Assembly (NCBI GenBank): GCA_900313235.1
Contig: OMQN01000012.1
Location: 1-36,187, forward strand
Length of the DNA stretch: 36,187 nucleotides
Reading direction: 5' to 3'
Source of the DNA: an uncultured Prevotellaceae bacterium
GTDB lineage: Bacteria; Bacteroidota; Bacteroidia; Bacteroidales; Bacteroidaceae
The notes under the pieces are model-generated. The model did not search any database. It was given only the letters and a program-made list of their open reading frames with translations, and was not told where the DNA came from. Below, in pieces: positions 8,029 through 16,164 of this stretch; position 1 is the stretch's first letter, and each line of letters opens with the position of its first letter. Made by a program: the position numbers and the translations under genes.

Positions 8029-8051
8029 CTTTTTTTAAGAAATTTGGAACA
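8020..8051 (-). terminator. Terminator of the purB-rluB-asnS operon
   Basis: Minus strand: TGTTCCAAA (8043-8051), a 14-nt loop, TTTGGAACA (8020-8028), then a run of eight T after TATA. A typical intrinsic terminator about 30 bp after the asnS stop codon. Confidence 0.75.
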
Positions 8052-8082
8052 TATTTTAAGAATTGCAGCAGAAATTGCAATT

Positions 8083-9528
8083 TTAGAACTCTGCAGACTT
8101 CGGAGTGCGTGGGAATGGGATGACGTCGCGGATGTTCTGCATGCCTGTAACAAACAGGATGAGGCGCTCGAAGCCGAGGCCAAAGCCTGCATGTGGGCAT
8201 GAGCCCCAACGACGGGTGTCGATGTACCACCACAGATGGGTCATATCCATATCGCGACGCTTGATTTCGCCCATCAGCTTGTCGTAGCTCTCCTCACGGA
8301 CAGAGCCACCGATGATTTCGCCAATCTGTGGGAACAGCACGTCGGTACCCTGCATCGTAGGACCAGGAGCGATGGCACCCTTATAACCTACGGAAGCGCC
8401 GTCGACAGAATCGACGGGCACATTCTGCTTCATGTAGAACGACTTGAAGGCACGTGGATAGTCTGTCATGATGACGGGCTTCTTGAAGTGCTCCTCGACG
8501 AGGTAGCGCTCGTGCTCGCTGGCAAGGTCGTCGCCCCAGTTGCAGGGGAACTCAAACTTCTTGCCGTTCTTGATGGCCTCCTGCAGGATGTTGATACCCT
8601 CAGTATAAGGCAGGCGCACGAAGGTCTCCTTGAGGACACCCTCCAGGCGCTGAATCAGGGTCTTGTCAATCATCTGGTTCAGGAAGGCGAGGTCGTCCTT
8701 ACAGTTGTCAAGAGCCCAGCGCACGCAGTATTTGATGAAGTCTTCCTCCAAATCCATCAGCTCTTCCTGGTCGAGGAAAGCCACCTCAGGCTCTACCATC
8801 CAGAATTCGGCCAAGTGGCGAGGAGTATTACTGTTCTCGGCGCGGAACGTAGGACCGAAGGTGTAGATAGCACCCAGGGCGGTAGCTCCCAGCTCACCCT
8901 CCAACTGACCAGAAACGGTCAGCGACGTCTGCTCGCCAAAGAAGTCGTCGTCGTAGATAATCTTACCCTGCTCGTCCTTCTTCAGGTCGTAGAGGTTCTT
9001 GGTGGTCACCTGGAACATATTGCCTGCTCCCTCACAGTCGCTGGCAGTAATCAGCGGCGTGTGGAAGTAGAAGAAGCCGTGGTCGTGGAAATAGGTGTGG
9101 ATAGCCATCGCCATATTGTGACGGATGCGCATCACAGCACCAAAGGTATTGGTACGCAGGCGCATGTGCGCATTCTTACGCATAGCCTCGAACGACTGGC
9201 CCTTCTTCTGCATGGGGTAGTCGTTGCCGCAGAGACCATAGACCTCCAGCTTGGTAGCCTGAATCTCTGAGGTCTGACCAGCACCCTGGCTCTCCACCAG
9301 CACACCTTCGGCATTGATGCAGGCACCTGTGGTGATGTCCTTCAACAACTGCTCGTCAAACTTGGTGGGGTCAACGACAATCTGCACGTTCTTGATGGTA
9401 GAACCATCGTTCAGCGCAATGAAGTCGACAGCCTTCGAACTACGGTGCGTGCGCACCCAGCCCTTCACACAAACTTCTTTTCCAAACTCGGTACTCTTCA
9501 GTACGTCAATTATCTTTGTTCTTTTCAT
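8083..9528 (-). CDS. asnS: Asparaginyl-tRNA synthetase
   Basis: Charges tRNA-Asn with asparagine; cytoplasmic class II synthetase. 481 residues, the usual length. The N-terminal OB-fold reads [28 protein letters not shown]. The class II core has motif 2 ([21 protein letters not shown]) and the C-terminal motif 3 ([27 protein letters not shown]). ATG at 9526-9528 gives the normal N-terminus. It is the third gene of a purB-rluB-asnS run with a 48-bp gap to rluB that holds a small hairpin, and it is followed by a clear terminator. Confidence 0.97.
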   Translation of the reverse strand: MKRTKIIDVLKSTEFGKEVCVKGWVRTHRSSKAVDFIALNDGSTIKNVQIVVDPTKFDEQLLKDITTGACINAEGVLVESQGAGQTSEIQATKLEVYGLCGNDYPMQKKGQSFEAMRKNAHMRLRTNTFGAVMRIRHNMAMAIHTYFHDHGFFYFHTPLITASDCEGAGNMFQVTTKNLYDLKKDEQGKIIYDDDFFGEQTSLTVSGQLEGELGATALGAIYTFGPTFRAENSNTPRHLAEFWMVEPEVAFLDQEELMDLEEDFIKYCVRWALDNCKDDLAFLNQMIDKTLIQRLEGVLKETFVRLPYTEGINILQEAIKNGKKFEFPCNWGDDLASEHERYLVEEHFKKPVIMTDYPRAFKSFYMKQNVPVDSVDGASVGYKGAIAPGPTMQGTDVLFPQIGEIIGGSVREESYDKLMGEIKRRDMDMTHLWWYIDTRRWGSCPHAGFGLGFERLILFVTGMQNIRDVIPFPRTPKSAEF

Positions 9529-9547
9529 AATCTTATTTATTGTGTAA

Positions 9548-9566
9548 GCCGAGGCTCAGCCTCGGC
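9548..9566. repeat. Perfect small hairpin between rluB and asnS
   Basis: GCCGAGGC, loop TCA, GCCTCGGC. No T-run follows on the transcribed strand, so it is unlikely to be a full terminator. It could protect or process the mRNA, or be a dispersed palindrome; half of it (GCCGAGGC) recurs at 35883-35890. Confidence 0.65.
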
Positions 9567-9576
9567 CTACTGAACT

Positions 9577-11034
9577 TTATTCGTAAGCACCCATGCGCAG
9601 GCGGTCGACTTCTTCCTCAGTGAGGTAGCGCCAGTCACCGCGACGGATGTTCTTCTTAGTCAGACCAGCAAACTGCACGCGGTCAAGCTTCACAACCTTG
9701 TAGCCAAGGCTCTCGAAAATACGGCGTACGATGCGGTTCTTACCAGAGTGAATCTCAATGCCGACCTGCTTCTTGTCAGTCTCGCTGGCATACTCGATAG
9801 CGTCGGCCTTGATATCGCCATCGTCAAGGGTAATACCCTCGGCAATCTGCTGCATATCGTGAGCTGTAACGGCCTTGTCGAGATATACGTGGTAGATCTT
9901 CTTCTTCAGGAACTTAGGATGGGTCAGCTTAGAAGCCAGGTCGCCATCGTTGGTAAGAAGCAGTACACCTGTGGTGTTGCGGTCCAGACGACCAACAGGA
10001 TAGATGCGTTCCTCGCAGGCTCCCTTCACCAGGTCCATCACCGTCTTACGCTGCTGAGGATCGTCACTGGTGGTAACATAATCCTTGGGCTTGTTCAACA
10101 GCACATAGACCTTCTTCTCCATCTTGACGGGCTGATCGTGGAACAGCACCTCGTCCGTGCGCAGCACCTTGGTACCCAGCTCGGTAACCACCTCGCCATT
10201 GACCTTGACGACACCTGCTGTGATGAACTCGTCAGCCTCACGACGACTGCAGACACCTGCATTAGCCAGGAACTTATTCAGACGAAGGGGCTCGTTGGGA
10301 TCATAGTTCTCCTCCTTATACTCGATACGCTTCTTCAGCGAATATTTGGCATTGGGATCATAGCCGGGAGTATGCTGACGATAGCCGCCGCGCTGCTGAC
10401 CATAGCCACCCTGGCGCTGCTGACCATAGCCACCCTGGCGCTGCTGATAGCCACCCTGCTGGTAGCCACCCTGACGCTGCTGACCATAGCCGCCCTGACG
10501 CTGCTGACCGTAGCCGCCCTGACGCTGCTGACCGTAGCCACCCTGGCGCTGCTGACCATAGCCACCCTGGCGCTGCTGACCGTAGCCACCCTGACGCTGC
10601 TGACCATAGCCGCCCTGACGCTGCTGACCGTAGCCGCCCTGGCGCTGCTGGTAGCCACCCTGCTGGTAGCCTCCTTGGCGCTGCTGACCATAGCCGCCCT
10701 GACGCTGCTGACCGTAGCCGCCCTGCTGATAGCCTCCCTCATTATTATAATTGTTACGTGGGCGATAGCCATTTCTTGGCTGACCATATTCTCCCTGCTG
10801 ACGCTGAGGAGTTGTTGACATCAAACCAGCTCCAAAGCCTTCAGGACGGAAGCCGCCCTCTTCTTGTTCTTGACTGCGATTGTAACCGCCCTGCTGTCCA
10901 AACTGGGGACGAGGTTTCTGAATACGGGGACGTGGCGAACGTCCTGGACGGTAACCCTGATAACCACTCTCATGATTTTGGCTCTGCTGCTCAGCAGACT
11001 GCTCTTCTGTTTTCTTTTCGTTTTCGAATTCCAT
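9577..11034 (-). CDS. rluB: RluB/RsuA-family 23S rRNA pseudouridine synthase with long N-terminal GYGQQRQ repeat domain
   Basis: Converts uridine to pseudouridine in rRNA. The C-terminal half is conventional: an S4 RNA-binding domain at about residues 250-295 (LRLNKFLANAGVCSRREADEFI) and the catalytic domain from about 308, with catalytic Asp351 in GRLDRNTTG and the C-terminal KNRIVRRIFESLGYKV block. The first 245 residues are low complexity: an E/Q-rich start, an R/P-rich stretch, then residues 100-218 made of GGYGQQRQ, GGYQQ and GGYQQRQ units. The RluB role (versus RluE/F or RsuA) follows from the purB-rluB-asnS neighbourhood and family resemblance. ATG at 11032-11034. Positive charge and glycine/tyrosine/glutamine content suggest an RNA-contacting disordered tail. 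Confidence 0.9.
   Translation of the reverse strand: MEFENEKKTEEQSAEQQSQNHESGYQGYRPGRSPRPRIQKPRPQFGQQGGYNRSQEQEEGGFRPEGFGAGLMSTTPQRQQGEYGQPRNGYRPRNNYNNEGGYQQGGYGQQRQGGYGQQRQGGYQQGGYQQRQGGYGQQRQGGYGQQRQGGYGQQRQGGYGQQRQGGYGQQRQGGYGQQRQGGYGQQRQGGYQQGGYQQRQGGYGQQRQGGYGQQRGGYRQHTPGYDPNAKYSLKKRIEYKEENYDPNEPLRLNKFLANAGVCSRREADEFITAGVVKVNGEVVTELGTKVLRTDEVLFHDQPVKMEKKVYVLLNKPKDYVTTSDDPQQRKTVMDLVKGACEERIYPVGRLDRNTTGVLLLTNDGDLASKLTHPKFLKKKIYHVYLDKAVTAHDMQQIAEGITLDDGDIKADAIEYASETDKKQVGIEIHSGKNRIVRRIFESLGYKVVKLDRVQFAGLTKKNIRRGDWRYLTEEEVDRLRMGAYE
10381..10737 (-). repeat. In-frame 24-bp tandem repeat array in rluB
   Basis: About ten copies of a 24-bp unit encoding YGQQRQGG. They are interrupted twice by the same GGYQQ-GGYQQRQ pair, which gives a higher-order pattern: two units, pair, seven units, pair, two units. 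Synonymous changes among units (GGC/GGT, CGC/CGT) show the copies are not all recent. Length change by multiples of 24, 15 or 21 bp would keep the frame. Confidence 0.9.
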
Positions 11035-11054
11035 AATTTGTTTGTTTTAAAGTG

Positions 11055-11068
11055 GAGCCTCACGGCTC
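11055..11068. repeat. Small hairpin in the purB-rluB gap
   Basis: GAGCC, loop TCAC (GTGA on the coding strand, a GNRA-type loop), GGCTC. It lies in the 85-bp gap before the rluB ATG. No TAnnTTTG element is visible in this gap, which supports read-through from purB. Confidence 0.5.
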
Positions 11069-11119
11069 GCGGTTTGTGTTGATAATACGGATTTTTATAA
11101 ACTGATTGTAAAAAGTTAC

Positions 11120-12496
11120 TTAAATTCCTGTATAATTTGATGGGGTAATCTCCATCAACTCGGCTTTCAACTCGTCGCTGACGTCAAGTCCCTGAATGAA
11201 GGCATGGATGGTTTCCTCCGTCATCTTCTGGTTGGTACGGGTCAGCGCCTTCAAGGCCTCATAGGGATTGGGGTAAGCCTCGCGACGCAGGATGGTCTGA
11301 ATAGCTTCAGCCACCACAGCCCACGTATTCTCCAGGTCTTCTGCCAACTTCTGCTCGTTGAGGATGAGCTTGCGCAGACCTTTCAGCGTGCTCTGGATGG
11401 CAATGAGGGCGTGACCCATGGGTACTCCGACGTTACGCAGTACGGTAGAGTCGGTGAGGTCGCGCTGCAGACGGCTGACAGGCAATTTCTGTGCCAGGAA
11501 TCCCAGCACGGCATTGGCCATACCCATGTTACCTTCTGAATTTTCGAAGTCGATGGGGTTTACCTTGTGAGGCATAGCACTCGAGCCCACCTCACCAGCC
11601 TTGATCTTCTGCTTGAAGTACTCCATAGAGATGTACATCCAGAAGTCGCGGTCGAGGTCGATGACGATGGTATTGATACGACGCATGGCATCAAAGATGG
11701 CTGCCAGCCAGTCGTAGTTGGAAATCTGCGTAGTCCACTGCTCGCGCTCCAAGCCCAGCTTCTCAGAAACGAAGCTGTTGCCAAACTCGCGCCAGTCATA
11801 CTGTGGATAAGCTACGTGGTGAGCATTGAAATTACCCGTAGCACCACCAAACTTAGCAGTGATGGGGGTATCCTTCAAGCCGCGCAACTGCTCCTCCAAG
11901 CGCCACACATAGACCATCACCTCCTTACCCAGACGTGTGGGAGAGGCAGGCTGTCCGTGGGTCTTGGCAAGCATCGGAACGTTCTTCCACTGCTCGGCAT
12001 AGTCGTTGAGCTGTTCGATAAGCTCTTCCACCATCGGATAATACACTTGTTCCAATGCCTCCTTGATAGTCAGGGGGACACTGGTGTTGTTGATATCTTG
12101 TGAAGTCAGACCAAAATGGATAAACTCCTTGGCCTCGGCAGGGAATCCGCTGAGCGCTGCACGGGCGCTGGTTTTGCCTGCTGCATCAATCTGTTCCTTG
12201 ATGAAGTACTCCACAGCTTTCACGTCGTGGTTGGTCACCTTCTCAATGTCCTTCACGCGCTGGGCATCCTGCTCGGTAAAGTTACGATAGATGTCGCGCA
12301 AGGGTTCAAAGAGACTGTGGTCTACGGTCTCCAACTGTGGCAAAGGCAATTCGCAGAGGGTAATGAAATACTCGATTTCTACGCGCACACGATAGCGTAT
12401 CAATGCGTACTCGGAAAAGTATCCTGCCAATGATTCGGTTTTGCTTCTGTAACGGCCATCGATAGGAGAAATGGCGGTCAATGCATCTAATTCCAT
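11120..12496 (-). CDS. purB: Adenylosuccinate lyase
   Basis: Splits SAICAR and adenylosuccinate with release of fumarate, acting twice in purine synthesis; cytoplasmic tetramer of the fumarase/aspartase family. 458 residues, close to the E. coli-type enzyme. The signature loop SSAMPHKVNP is at residues 305-314, with the conserved TSQDINNTS near 131-139 and KTHGQPASPT near 178-187. It starts MELDALTAISPIDGRY, the normal N-terminus. It is the first gene of the purB-rluB-asnS operon; the TACCTTTG promoter at 12554-12561 is directly preceded by a heptad array. Confidence 0.97.
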   Translation of the reverse strand: MELDALTAISPIDGRYRSKTESLAGYFSEYALIRYRVRVEIEYFITLCELPLPQLETVDHSLFEPLRDIYRNFTEQDAQRVKDIEKVTNHDVKAVEYFIKEQIDAAGKTSARAALSGFPAEAKEFIHFGLTSQDINNTSVPLTIKEALEQVYYPMVEELIEQLNDYAEQWKNVPMLAKTHGQPASPTRLGKEVMVYVWRLEEQLRGLKDTPITAKFGGATGNFNAHHVAYPQYDWREFGNSFVSEKLGLEREQWTTQISNYDWLAAIFDAMRRINTIVIDLDRDFWMYISMEYFKQKIKAGEVGSSAMPHKVNPIDFENSEGNMGMANAVLGFLAQKLPVSRLQRDLTDSTVLRNVGVPMGHALIAIQSTLKGLRKLILNEQKLAEDLENTWAVVAEAIQTILRREAYPNPYEALKALTRTNQKMTEETIHAFIQGLDVSDELKAELMEITPSNYTGI

Positions 12497-12553
12497 GCTT
12501 TTTCTAATACCTTAATTAAAATATATAGCTATACATTCTCTCAAATGTGTGTG

Positions 12554-12561
12554 CAAAGGTA
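12554..12561 (-). promoter_or_regulatory. -7 element of the purB operon
   Basis: Minus strand TACCTTTG followed by CA. The place where a -33 TTTG would be expected (about 12580-12584) is occupied by the heptad array, so no ordinary -33 box is present. Confidence 0.65.
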
Positions 12562-12573
12562 CAAAGAATAATC

Positions 12574-12601
12574 GAGAATTGAGAATTGAGAATTGAGAAT
12601 T
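12574..12601. repeat. Heptad array (4 x GAGAATT)
   Basis: Four exact copies of GAGAATT (minus strand ATTCTCA phase), beginning 12 bp upstream of the purB -7 element. Same layout as the arrays before paaK and tig. Confidence 0.9.
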
Positions 12602-12632
12602 TTCCATTCTATCCCTGCTTTTTTTGATATTT

Positions 12633-12666
12633 AACAAAAAAAGAGTTCCAAATTTCTTTGGAACTC
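12633..12666 (-). terminator. Terminator of the tRNA-Val gene
   Basis: Minus strand: GAGTTCCAAA, loop GAAA, TTTGGAACTC, then seven T. A perfect 10-bp stem just after the tRNA 3' end, followed by GTTAAATATC. Confidence 0.85.
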
Positions 12667-12668
12667 CT

Positions 12669-12746
12669 TGGTGGGCGTTGACGGATTCGAACCGCCGACC
12701 CTCTGCTTGTAAGGCAGATGCTCTAAACCAGCTGAGCTAAACGCCC
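12669..12746 (-). tRNA. tRNA-Val (anticodon UAC), CCA encoded
   Basis: The mature part is 12672-12746 (75 nt). Acceptor arms GGGCGTT / AACGCCC pair fully and the discriminator is A. D-arm GCTC...GAGC, anticodon arm TCTGC-CTTACAA-GCAGA with anticodon TAC, and T-arm GGCGG-TTCGAAT-CCGTC are all intact. CCA follows at 12669-12671. Single tRNA gene with its own -7 element and terminator. Confidence 0.96.
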
Positions 12747-12766
12747 TTGCTTTTCGTAAGCGGGTG

Positions 12767-12774
12767 CAAAGGTA
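12767..12774 (-). promoter_or_regulatory. -7 element of the tRNA-Val gene
   Basis: Minus strand TACCTTTG, about 20 bp before the tRNA 5' end, giving a leader of about 14 nt. No clear -33 TTTG. Confidence 0.6.
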
Positions 12775-12858
12775 AGGAGAAAAATTGAAACAGAAAAACT
12801 TTGGGCCGAAAATGTTTAGTCTGTTAACTTCTTTTAGCACTTTCGACCCAAAATCCAC

Positions 12859-13284
12859 TTATAACTCGTACAATTCGTTGGCATTCATCAGTTCCACCTT
12901 CTTCTCTGAGAGGATGCGCTCACAACTCTCCAAGTCAGTAGGACGGATAACAACAGTAGCAACGTCACCATTGGCAAACGAGTACATGTACTCAATGAAC
13001 ACACCATTGTCAGAGAGGTGCTTCAGCACCTTTGCCAGCGAACCACTGACATTAGGACAGGTGAAGCCGATGACATCGGTAATCTTCACAGCAAAATGAG
13101 CAGCCTTCAACACCTGATAGGCTTTGTCTGGGTCACTGACTATGCAGCGCAGAATGCCGAAGTCCGAATTGTCGGCAATACTCATGGCCGAGAGATTAAC
13201 ACCAGCAGCACCCAGCACGTCTGTTACTTCGGTCAGACGACCAGACTTGTTTTCCAGAAATACGGATAATTGTTTTGCTAACAT
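12859..13284 (-). CDS. Tandem ACT-domain protein
   Basis: 141 residues made of two ACT domains: residues 1 to about 66 (KQLSVFLENKSGRLTEVTDVLGAAGVNLSAMSIADNSDFGILRCIV) and about 70-141 (VIGFTCPNVSGSLAKVLKHLSDNGVFIEYMYSF). ACT domains bind small molecules, usually amino acids, at their interfaces. No catalytic domain is attached, so it is a stand-alone sensor or binding protein. It follows the PaaK-type ligase on the same strand with a 50-bp gap. This pairing recurs in Bacteroidota and archaea, where it is linked to aromatic amino acid catabolism to aryl acids. The partner indolepyruvate oxidoreductase genes are not in the window. Confidence 0.9.
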   Translation of the reverse strand: MLAKQLSVFLENKSGRLTEVTDVLGAAGVNLSAMSIADNSDFGILRCIVSDPDKAYQVLKAAHFAVKITDVIGFTCPNVSGSLAKVLKHLSDNGVFIEYMYSFANGDVATVVIRPTDLESCERILSEKKVELMNANELYEL

Positions 13285-13290
13285 AATAAT

Positions 13291-13326
13291 ATTTACAATT
13301 TGACGATTTACAATTTACTATTTATC
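13291..13326. repeat. Heptad array (ATTTACA type) between paaK and the ACT gene
   Basis: ATTTACA, ATTTGAC, one extra G, ATTTACA, ATTTACT, ATTTATC. It fills most of the 50-bp gap between the paaK stop and the ACT start codon. No TAnnTTTG element is present in the gap. Confidence 0.75.
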
Positions 13327-13334
13327 GAGGCATT

Positions 13335-14633
13335 TTATAGCTTTCTCTTGTCAATGACACGCTTGGCCTTGCCCTCAGAGCGCTCAATACCCTTAGGCTC
13401 CACCAGTTTCACCTTGAAGCCCAGACCAATGACTGAGCGCAACTCGGCCTCCAGCTTCTTCTGCAAGCCTACAAGCGTAGCCATGTCGTCCGTAAAGTAC
13501 TCTTCCTTCACCTCTACCTTCAGCTCGCTGGTATCGGTATTGTTCACACGGTCAACAGTCAGCAGGAAGTGTGGCTCATACTCAGGCAGCTTCAGGATGA
13601 CATCCTCAATCTGTGATGGGAAGACGTTGACACCACGAATGATGAGCATATCGTCACAACGACCCAAGATACGATCCATGCGTACCAGCGTGCGTCCGCA
13701 CTTACACTTGTCGTAATGCAGAGCCGTCAGGTCGTGAGTACGATAGCGCAGCAGTGGCATACCCTCTTTCGTCAGATGGGTGAATGTCAGCTCGCCCAAT
13801 TGTCCTTCAGGCATTGGTTCGCCTGTATTTGGATCAAGAATCTCAGGATAGAACAGGTCTTCGTTGAGGTGGGTACCACACTGGTGCTCGCACTCGTAGC
13901 CCACACCAGGACCTGCAATCTCGCTAAGTCCGTAGATGTCGTATGCCTTGATACCCAGACTACCCTCAAGCTTCTTGCGCATCTTCTCTGTCCAGGGTTC
14001 GGCACCAAAAACACCTACACGCAACTTAAACTCGCTGCGTGGATATTCACTCTCCTGCATAGCCTCCCCCAAGAACATGGCATAACTGGGCGTGCAGCAG
14101 AGAATGGTAGTACCAAAGTCATGCATCAGCGTCATCTGCTTCTGTGTATTACCACTGGAGATAGGAATGACACTGGCTCCAATATTCGTAGCACCATCGT
14201 GAGCACCCAGACCACCCGTAAAGAGTCCGTAGCCATAAGCCACCTGAAAGATATCCTCCTTCGTAGCGCCATAAGCCGTAAAGGCACGTGAGATAGCCTC
14301 CGACCACATGGCCAGGTCCTTACGCGTGTAGAGCACAACGACAGGCTTACCCGTGGTACCACTACTGGCATGGATGCGTACAATCTGACTCATTGGTACA
14401 GCAGCCAATCCGAAAGGATAGTTGTCGCGCAAGTCAAGTTTATTGGTAAAAGGCAACTTGGTGATATCATCAATACTCTTGATATCACCAGGTTCAAGAC
14501 CAATCTCTTGAAATTTCTTACGATAGAAGGGCGTATTGTAATATACATACTCAGCCATCTTCTTCAAACGAGCACTCTGCAAATCGCGTAACTGTTCGCG
14601 ATCCATGCACTCAACAGTTTCATTCCAAATCAT
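13335..14633 (-). CDS. paaK: Phenylacetate-CoA ligase family protein (PaaK-type)
   Basis: Adenylate-forming ligase that activates an aryl acid such as phenylacetate or indoleacetate to its CoA thioester with ATP. 432 residues, the family length. Motifs: AMP-binding SSGTTGKP (90-97), YGLSEIAGPGVGYEC (the A5-type region), and the C-terminal domain with RSEGKAKRVID. The substrate cannot be told from the sequence. In gut Bacteroidota there is no aerobic paa ring-opening pathway, so a role with 2-oxoacid-derived aryl acids is more likely (inference). First gene of a two-gene unit with the ACT protein. The promoter is TACCTTTG at 14677-14684 with a heptad array upstream. Confidence 0.9.
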   Translation of the reverse strand: MIWNETVECMDREQLRDLQSARLKKMAEYVYYNTPFYRKKFQEIGLEPGDIKSIDDITKLPFTNKLDLRDNYPFGLAAVPMSQIVRIHASSGTTGKPVVVLYTRKDLAMWSEAISRAFTAYGATKEDIFQVAYGYGLFTGGLGAHDGATNIGASVIPISSGNTQKQMTLMHDFGTTILCCTPSYAMFLGEAMQESEYPRSEFKLRVGVFGAEPWTEKMRKKLEGSLGIKAYDIYGLSEIAGPGVGYECEHQCGTHLNEDLFYPEILDPNTGEPMPEGQLGELTFTHLTKEGMPLLRYRTHDLTALHYDKCKCGRTLVRMDRILGRCDDMLIIRGVNVFPSQIEDVILKLPEYEPHFLLTVDRVNNTDTSELKVEVKEEYFTDDMATLVGLQKKLEAELRSVIGLGFKVKLVEPKGIERSEGKAKRVIDKRKL

Positions 14634-14676
14634 CTTTTCTTGTTCTTTAGGTTACTTGTTAGAATTTGTGTTGTTG

Positions 14677-14684
14677 CAAAGGTA
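14677..14684 (-). promoter_or_regulatory. -7 element of the paaK unit
   Basis: Minus strand TACCTTTG followed by CA, 43 bp before the ATG. As at purB and tig, the usual -33 position is filled by a heptad array. Confidence 0.65.
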
Positions 14685-14690
14685 CAAAAT

Positions 14691-14718
14691 AAAAGTGATA
14701 AGCGAAAAGTGAAAAGTG
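14691..14718. repeat. Heptad array (AAAAGTG type)
   Basis: AAAAGTG, ATAAGCG, AAAAGTG, AAAAGTG in perfect phase, starting 6 bp upstream of the paaK -7 element. It is followed by AATAATTTGCTACC, nearly the same flank (AATTTGCTGCC) as at the tig promoter. Confidence 0.85.
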
Positions 14719-14754
14719 AATAATTTGCTACCACTATGGATATTTTTTTATATT

Positions 14755-14790
14755 TAACAAAAAAGGAGTCCCGAAATCTTCGGAACTCCT
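14755..14790 (-). terminator. Terminator of the ompA-family gene
   Basis: Minus strand: AGGAGTTCCGAA (stem) - GAT - TTCGGGACTCC, one mismatch, then six T and GTTAAATATA. It lies about 25 bp after the stop codon. Confidence 0.8.
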
Positions 14791-14813
14791 TGATGAAAAA
14801 TCTATCGTTCAGA

Positions 14814-15989
14814 TTACTTAATCTCAACAGTAGCACGACGGTTGTAGCTGATTGGGCTCAGAGTGGTTACACCACCAGCAGCAACGATCTCGATGTTGTT
14901 GCGGTCAACACCCATCTTAACCAGCTCGTCAGCAACGACCTGAGCACGCTTCTCAGACAGCTTCTGGTTGTAAGCAGCAGAACCAGTCTTGCTATCAGCG
15001 TAACCAGTAACAACGATCTTAGAGTTGTTCTCCTTAGCGGTCTTAACCAGGTCAGAAACATTCTGCAGATCCTTCTTAGAAGCAATCTTAGACTTGTTGA
15101 TGTTGAAGAATACTGATACAGGAGCAGCAACGACCTTTGTAACAGTCTTGGTAGCTACAGCAGTTGCCTGAGCAACTTCCTTCTGCTGGTTAGCCAACAA
15201 ATCCTTCAGACGAGCATTCTCTGACTGAGCGTCAGTCAGCTGAGCGTTCAGAGCGTCGATCTGACCCTGTGACAGAGCCTTGATAGCGTCTACGTCAGGA
15301 GTCTTGTTCCAAGTACCCTTGCCGAGGTTGTAAGTTACACCGACCTCGAGAGAGAGCTGGTTGAAACGAGCTGCAGGACGGATACCACCCTGGTTAGCAG
15401 CACCAACGAAAGCCTTGTCATAGCTATAGTAACCGAGGTCGAGGTTCAGGAACAGCTTCTTGCTTACCTTGAAGGTGTTCAGGATACCAGCGCTCAGTAC
15501 GAAGCTGTTAGCCTTAGCATCGAAGTTGCGAGCTACACCAGCACCAGCATAGGGGATGAAGTTCCAAATGCGATCCTCATCATAACCACCCAGCAGATTG
15601 TGGAGGTTGAACAGAACCTGCTCGTTAGCAGCGAGATAAGTCTGAGACTTGCTGTTGAAAGCCTTACCAAGCCAAATACCATTGAACTTAGTGCGCAGAC
15701 CGAGACCAGGAGTAAACCACTTACCGATGGCTACAGAGAAGCCAAGAGCTGTTGGATGATGATCAACGTCCTTACCTACCTCAGTTCCGAGAGGGAGCTT
15801 ATAGAAAGGATTGTTACCGAACTTGTCAGCACCACCAAAGTAGAAAGCATTCCAAGTTACATTACCCTGGATAAACCAGTTGCTCCAGAAGGAATTGGTT
15901 GATACGCTATACTTCTCAGTAGGATCCTCCTGAGCCATAGCGTTCAGTGAAAGACTGGCAACAGCCAGCATCAAGAATAACTTTTTCAT
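14814..15989 (-). CDS. OmpA-family outer-membrane protein
   Basis: 391 residues. Signal peptide MKKLFLMLAVASLSLNAMA cut before QEDP. Residues about 25-250 form a beta-barrel with many aromatic-ended strands. A coiled-coil linker follows (ALNAQLTDAQSENARLKDLLANQQKEV, about 260-290). The C-terminal OmpA domain (about 305-391) carries the peptidoglycan-binding pattern TGYADSKTGSAAYNQKLSEKRAQVVADELV and ends NRRATVEIK. It anchors the outer membrane to peptidoglycan and is likely one of the abundant porins. It has a strong-looking TTTG-N19-TACTTTTG promoter and its own terminator. A PorF-like gliding role is not indicated. Confidence 0.9.
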   Translation of the reverse strand: MKKLFLMLAVASLSLNAMAQEDPTEKYSVSTNSFWSNWFIQGNVTWNAFYFGGADKFGNNPFYKLPLGTEVGKDVDHHPTALGFSVAIGKWFTPGLGLRTKFNGIWLGKAFNSKSQTYLAANEQVLFNLHNLLGGYDEDRIWNFIPYAGAGVARNFDAKANSFVLSAGILNTFKVSKKLFLNLDLGYYSYDKAFVGAANQGGIRPAARFNQLSLEVGVTYNLGKGTWNKTPDVDAIKALSQGQIDALNAQLTDAQSENARLKDLLANQQKEVAQATAVATKTVTKVVAAPVSVFFNINKSKIASKKDLQNVSDLVKTAKENNSKIVVTGYADSKTGSAAYNQKLSEKRAQVVADELVKMGVDRNNIEIVAAGGVTTLSPISYNRRATVEIK

Positions 15990-16035
15990 ACTATACTAAT
16001 AAATTAAGTTAAAAAATTCTTTTTGAAATTCGTTG

Positions 16036-16066
16036 CAAAAGTAAATATAATTTTCGAATAATCAAA
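16036..16066 (-). promoter_or_regulatory. Promoter of the ompA-family gene
   Basis: Minus strand: TTTG (16063-16066), 19 bp, TACTTTTG (16036-16043). Leader about 42 nt. Confidence 0.75.
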
Positions 16067-16164
16067 GTTTTTTAGCAAATAAATTCATTTTTACACTCTT
16101 TTTTTTGATTTTTCGGGATAAAAAGGGTGTTTTTCCCATAAAAATCGGCATTTTTTATCATATT

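Noticed and set aside
7956-8192. 79-codon upstream extension of the barrel protein
   Set aside because: It contains the promoter and the asnS terminator, and the signal peptide starts at 7955.
10381-10737. CRISPR array
   Set aside because: The repeats are in frame in rluB, are adjacent with no spacers, and encode a regular peptide.
12631-12858. 75-residue open frame on the minus strand
   Set aside because: It overlaps the tRNA-Val gene and its terminator.
16085-16164. Strong terminator after mutL
   Set aside because: Only a short GGCAT/ATGCC stem with a long A/T-rich loop is visible, too weak to call.
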